DNA of 6,612 nt, taken from positions 1 to 6,612 of the forward strand of contig JAFXSH010000168.1 in assembly GCA_017525805.1 (NCBI GenBank), given 5' to 3'. Shown in pieces: positions 4,426 to 6,612 of this stretch; the stretch's first letter is position 1; every line of letters starts with the position of its first letter. Under the pieces are notes generated by a model. It saw nothing but the letters and a program-made list of their open reading frames with translations, made no database searches and had not been told where the DNA came from. A program made the position numbers and the translations under genes. Source of the stretch: Clostridia bacterium (GTDB lineage: Bacteria > Bacillota_A > Clostridia > Christensenellales > Aristaeellaceae).

Positions 4426-5193
4426 ATGAAAACCGACGATCCCGCGTTTCGCCACATTTGGAAAATGATGGCTGCGGATTTAGCTTTGCTGTTGGCCGAA
4501 TGGCTCGTTCCCCTTACTGTGTTCATCATTGTTTTATATGGAGACGAAGCCGTTTCGAGAACCGTCATGATAGAGAGCGATTTGGATCTCTATCTGCTGT
4601 GGACGATTCGCTGTCTGCGCCTGTTGACCTGGCTCGGCATGATCGTCCATCTGGAGCGGCTTGAGGGCGGCTTTCGGTCGGCCAAGCGCTGGTATCTGCT
4701 GCGGATTTTTGTTTTTTTAACGGTGCAGGTGCTTTCCGGCATACAAAGTCAATCGCCGCTGCTGGTCGGCGTCGGCAATCGGTCGCTCTTTTCAATCATC
4801 ACCGTTGTTTTTAGCACGCTTATCATCCCGCCGCTCCTGCCGATGGGCAACCGCGCCCTGCTGAAAGCCGGCGCGGATCTGCTGCGTTATTATGGCATGG
4901 AAAAGCCTGCCCGGGCAAACAGCCGGTGCGGAAAGCTGCTGGCCGTGTTTTCCTGGACGCTTGACGGATGTATGCTGTTATTTGATTCGTTCGCTATCGT
5001 CGTTTTTCTCACCAGCGAATACACTCTGCTTCCGTATCTGGTCGCGCCGGACAGCTCCGAGCTGATACAATGGGGGCTGGTGATCGTGTTCCCTCTGATC
5101 GTTCTGAGCGCGTTGGGCGTCCTGATTCTGTGGGGAATCAGCGCGGGGCGAATGAAAAAGACGCACAGGCTTTTGAAAGGAATCAGTGAATGA
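4426..5193 (+). CDS. Polytopic membrane protein, about six helices, 255 aa
   Basis: Hydrophobic segments lie at roughly residues 16-38, 56-76, 88-108, 120-139, 172-196 and 213-238, with a short cytoplasmic-looking basic end (GRMKKTHRLLKG). A charged stretch at 140-170 forms the largest loop. No catalytic motif or named family is recognised; in particular I see no AgrB cysteine-histidine peptidase signature. A purine-rich GAGAGAGGCGG (4407-4417) precedes the ATG. An alternative GTG at 4422 opens a different frame and is not supported. Its stop overlaps the sensor kinase start as ATGA, so the proteins are made together. It may be an accessory sensor, a transporter-like partner or a target of the two-component pair. 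Confidence 0.85.
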   Translation: MKTDDPAFRHIWKMMAADLALLLAEWLVPLTVFIIVLYGDEAVSRTVMIESDLDLYLLWTIRCLRLLTWLGMIVHLERLEGGFRSAKRWYLLRIFVFLTVQVLSGIQSQSPLLVGVGNRSLFSIITVVFSTLIIPPLLPMGNRALLKAGADLLRYYGMEKPARANSRCGKLLAVFSWTLDGCMLLFDSFAIVVFLTSEYTLLPYLVAPDSSELIQWGLVIVFPLIVLSALGVLILWGISAGRMKKTHRLLKGISE

Positions 5194-6263
5194 TGCGGGA
5201 TATGCTTCTCAGCCGGCAGTATTTTTGCGCAGGGACGCTGCTGACGCTCGTTTTCTCCATGCTGCTGGGCAATCGCAGATCCCCGCGCGGCGGTGCGCTT
5301 TTCTGCGCAAGCATGGCGCTGCTGGGCGCAGCGGTGCTGCAAATCCTGAAAACATACTATAAAGGAGCCGGATTCGATATCCAAATCCCGGCGATCTCTG
5401 CGATGTGCGCCGGCCTTAGCGTCCTGTGCGCCGTCGCGCTGCTGACGGCCTTTTTTCTGGAATACCGCAAAAACGGCCTGTTTCTCTGGAAAGAATTTCT
5501 GCTTGTGTGTACTCCGCCCTGGCTGTACGGACTGGTCAGCGTCCTGTCACAGAATGCTTTTCAGTTTGCGGAGGCGCTGACGCTCTCCCTGCTGCTGGCC
5601 TGGTTTCTGTATCAGCGGGACGCGGAGGCGGAATTAAAACGCAGGGCCGAGGAGATCAAAAGGATCCAAATGACGCTGTTTCAGGAGCAAATGCGTCCCC
5701 ATTTCATTTTCAATTCCCTCACCTCCATCCGAAACCTTTGCCTCTCCGATCCCTCCGTGGCGGCCAAAGGACTGGACAGCTTCGCCGGGTATCTGAGGAA
5801 AAACATGGACGCACTTTCCACCTCCGATATGATTCCGTTCACCAAAGAATTGGAGCATATCAGGCAGTATGTGGCGCTGGAAATGCTGAACCAGACTCAG
5901 CAGTTTGAAATGGTTTATGATCTGTCGGTGAAAAACTTCTTCGTTCCCGCTCTGTCCATCCAGCCGCTGGTGGAGAACGCCATCCGATACGGCGTGCGCT
6001 CCCGGAGCAGCGGCGCTATCGTGATCCTGACCACCGAGCGGCAGGGGGAAGCGATCCGGGTGATCGTGGAGGATAATGGCATGGGCTTTCCTAAGGCCAT
6101 GACAGCAGAGCAGCGTGAACACAAGGCCCATGGGTTGGATAATGTGCGCCTCCGGCTGGAATCCCAGGGCGGCTCTCTTCATTTGAACAGCGATGAAAAC
6201 GGCGTTCGTGCGGTAGTGCTGATCCCAACAGGAGGGAAAAAAAGTGATTACGCTGACGGTTGA
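5190..6263 (+). CDS. LytS/AgrC-type sensor histidine kinase, 357 aa
   Basis: The N-terminal 140 residues carry about four or five membrane helices (near 12-27, 36-54, 66-90, 102-121, 125-141). A linker helix (AEAELKRRAEEIKR) leads to the phosphoacceptor block EQMRPHFIFNSL, with His171, typical of the His_kinase family of LytS-like sensors. The ATPase domain shows the N box QPLVENAIRYG (Asn263), the G1 box DNGMGF (295-300) and the G2-like HGLDNVRLRL (314-323). All are intact, so the protein should be active. It probably autophosphorylates at the membrane in response to an unknown signal and passes phosphate to the regulator encoded next. ATG at 5190 overlaps the upstream stop; a second ATG at 5193 is an equally reachable start. 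AAAGG lies upstream. The 3' end overlaps the regulator by 20 bp. Confidence 0.95.
   Translation: MMRDMLLSRQYFCAGTLLTLVFSMLLGNRRSPRGGALFCASMALLGAAVLQILKTYYKGAGFDIQIPAISAMCAGLSVLCAVALLTAFFLEYRKNGLFLWKEFLLVCTPPWLYGLVSVLSQNAFQFAEALTLSLLLAWFLYQRDAEAELKRRAEEIKRIQMTLFQEQMRPHFIFNSLTSIRNLCLSDPSVAAKGLDSFAGYLRKNMDALSTSDMIPFTKELEHIRQYVALEMLNQTQQFEMVYDLSVKNFFVPALSIQPLVENAIRYGVRSRSSGAIVILTTERQGEAIRVIVEDNGMGFPKAMTAEQREHKAHGLDNVRLRLESQGGSLHLNSDENGVRAVVLIPTGGKKSDYADG
6230..6236 (+). promoter_or_regulatory. Ribosome binding site for the GTG-started regulator
   Basis: AGGAGGG lies 7 nt before the GTG at 6244, within the end of the kinase gene. This near-perfect site decides the otherwise easily missed GTG start. 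Confidence 0.85.
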
Positions 6264-6612
6264 CGATAACCCAAATGTCCTTCAATCCGTGCGGGACGGG
6301 CTGCTTCGGCTGGATCCCAACGGAACCCATCGGACCGCCGCTTCCGGGGACGAGGCGCTGGATCTGGTGTCCCGGTTTCCGCCGGACGTGATCTTTCTGG
6401 ATGTGGAAATGCCGGGCCTGAATGGCTTGGAGGTCGCACAGTGGCTGAACACTTTCCGCCCCCAGACCAACATCGTATTCATCACCGGCCACGCGGAGTA
6501 CGCCCTCTCCGCTTTGGAGCTGTACGCCAGCGGCTTTCTGCTCAAGCCCATCTCGGAAGAACAGCTGGACGAAGCGCTGCGGCACCTGCGCTATCCCGTT
6601 TCCACATCAGCC
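6244..6612 (+). CDS. Response regulator, 3' partial, receiver domain seen
   Basis: The frame starts at GTG with an excellent ribosome site and stays open to the window end, giving 123 residues. The receiver domain is complete in its key residues: acidic pair Asp7-Asp8 (TVDDNP), phosphoacceptor Asp53 (FLDVEMPG), switch Thr81 (FITGH) and Lys101 before Pro102 (FLLKP). The text HAEYALSALELYASGFLLKP resembles receivers of LytTR regulators, which commonly pair with LytS/AgrC-like kinases. The position before LLKP is Phe98 in place of the usual tyrosine. The DNA-binding output domain lies beyond the window, so LytTR is an expectation only. The start lies inside the kinase gene, so production is probably coupled. 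Confidence 0.93.
   Translation, partial: MITLTVDDNPNVLQSVRDGLLRLDPNGTHRTAASGDEALDLVSRFPPDVIFLDVEMPGLNGLEVAQWLNTFRPQTNIVFITGHAEYALSALELYASGFLLKPISEEQLDEALRHLRYPVSTSA

Noticed and set aside
5634..6182. Minus-strand frame of 182 codons opposite the sensor kinase
   Set aside because: It covers the highly conserved kinase motifs on the + strand and has no domain of its own.

Overview
The window reads as accessory chromosomal DNA from an anaerobic gut-type Clostridia/Bacillota bacterium of fairly high GC. This is inferred from four things: leaders ending in an acidic 'L-D-D-L...VAGG' motif, a HipA-like kinase of a type I associate with Clostridia, strong AGGAG ribosome sites, and a LytS/AgrC-type two-component operon. 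All supported genes are on the + strand. No tRNA, rRNA, CRISPR array, transposase or integrase is visible.

Region 1 (1-2650) is the unusual part. It holds the 3' end of a precursor-like peptide gene (ELDDVAGG leader end, then a tail with eight cysteines) and a possible 51-residue ORF. A complete second leader-type peptide (72 aa, VAGG, short cysteine-free acidic tail) follows, then a 286-aa cytosolic protein with a gluzincin-like zinc site (HELTH...ELVAD), then a 371-aa HipA-like kinase. The 51-residue ORF overlaps the second peptide by an ATGA, the second peptide is 12 nt from the protease, and the protease overlaps the kinase by an ATGA, so from 447 onward they look like one operon. A hypothesis is a RiPP-like or leader-peptide system in which the metalloprotease acts on the GG leader and the kinase modifies a peptide or host target. 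No recognised RiPP cyclase, radical SAM enzyme or ABC exporter is in the window.

Region 2 (2651-3024) has no convincing gene but contains three hairpins in a row. Region 3 (3025-4156) has a secreted acidic protein with a 69-bp in-frame tandem repeat and a lipocalin-like C-terminal half, then a 66-aa two-helix membrane protein. The two are separated by a hairpin and a 23-bp tandem duplication.

Region 4 (4157-6612) begins with a 16-bp-stem hairpin, a possible promoter and a doubtful 35-aa ORF. A tightly overlapping operon follows: a polytopic membrane protein of about six helices, a LytS/AgrC-type sensor kinase, and a response regulator cut by the window end. The membrane protein may work with the kinase in signal sensing; the response regulator's output domain is not visible.
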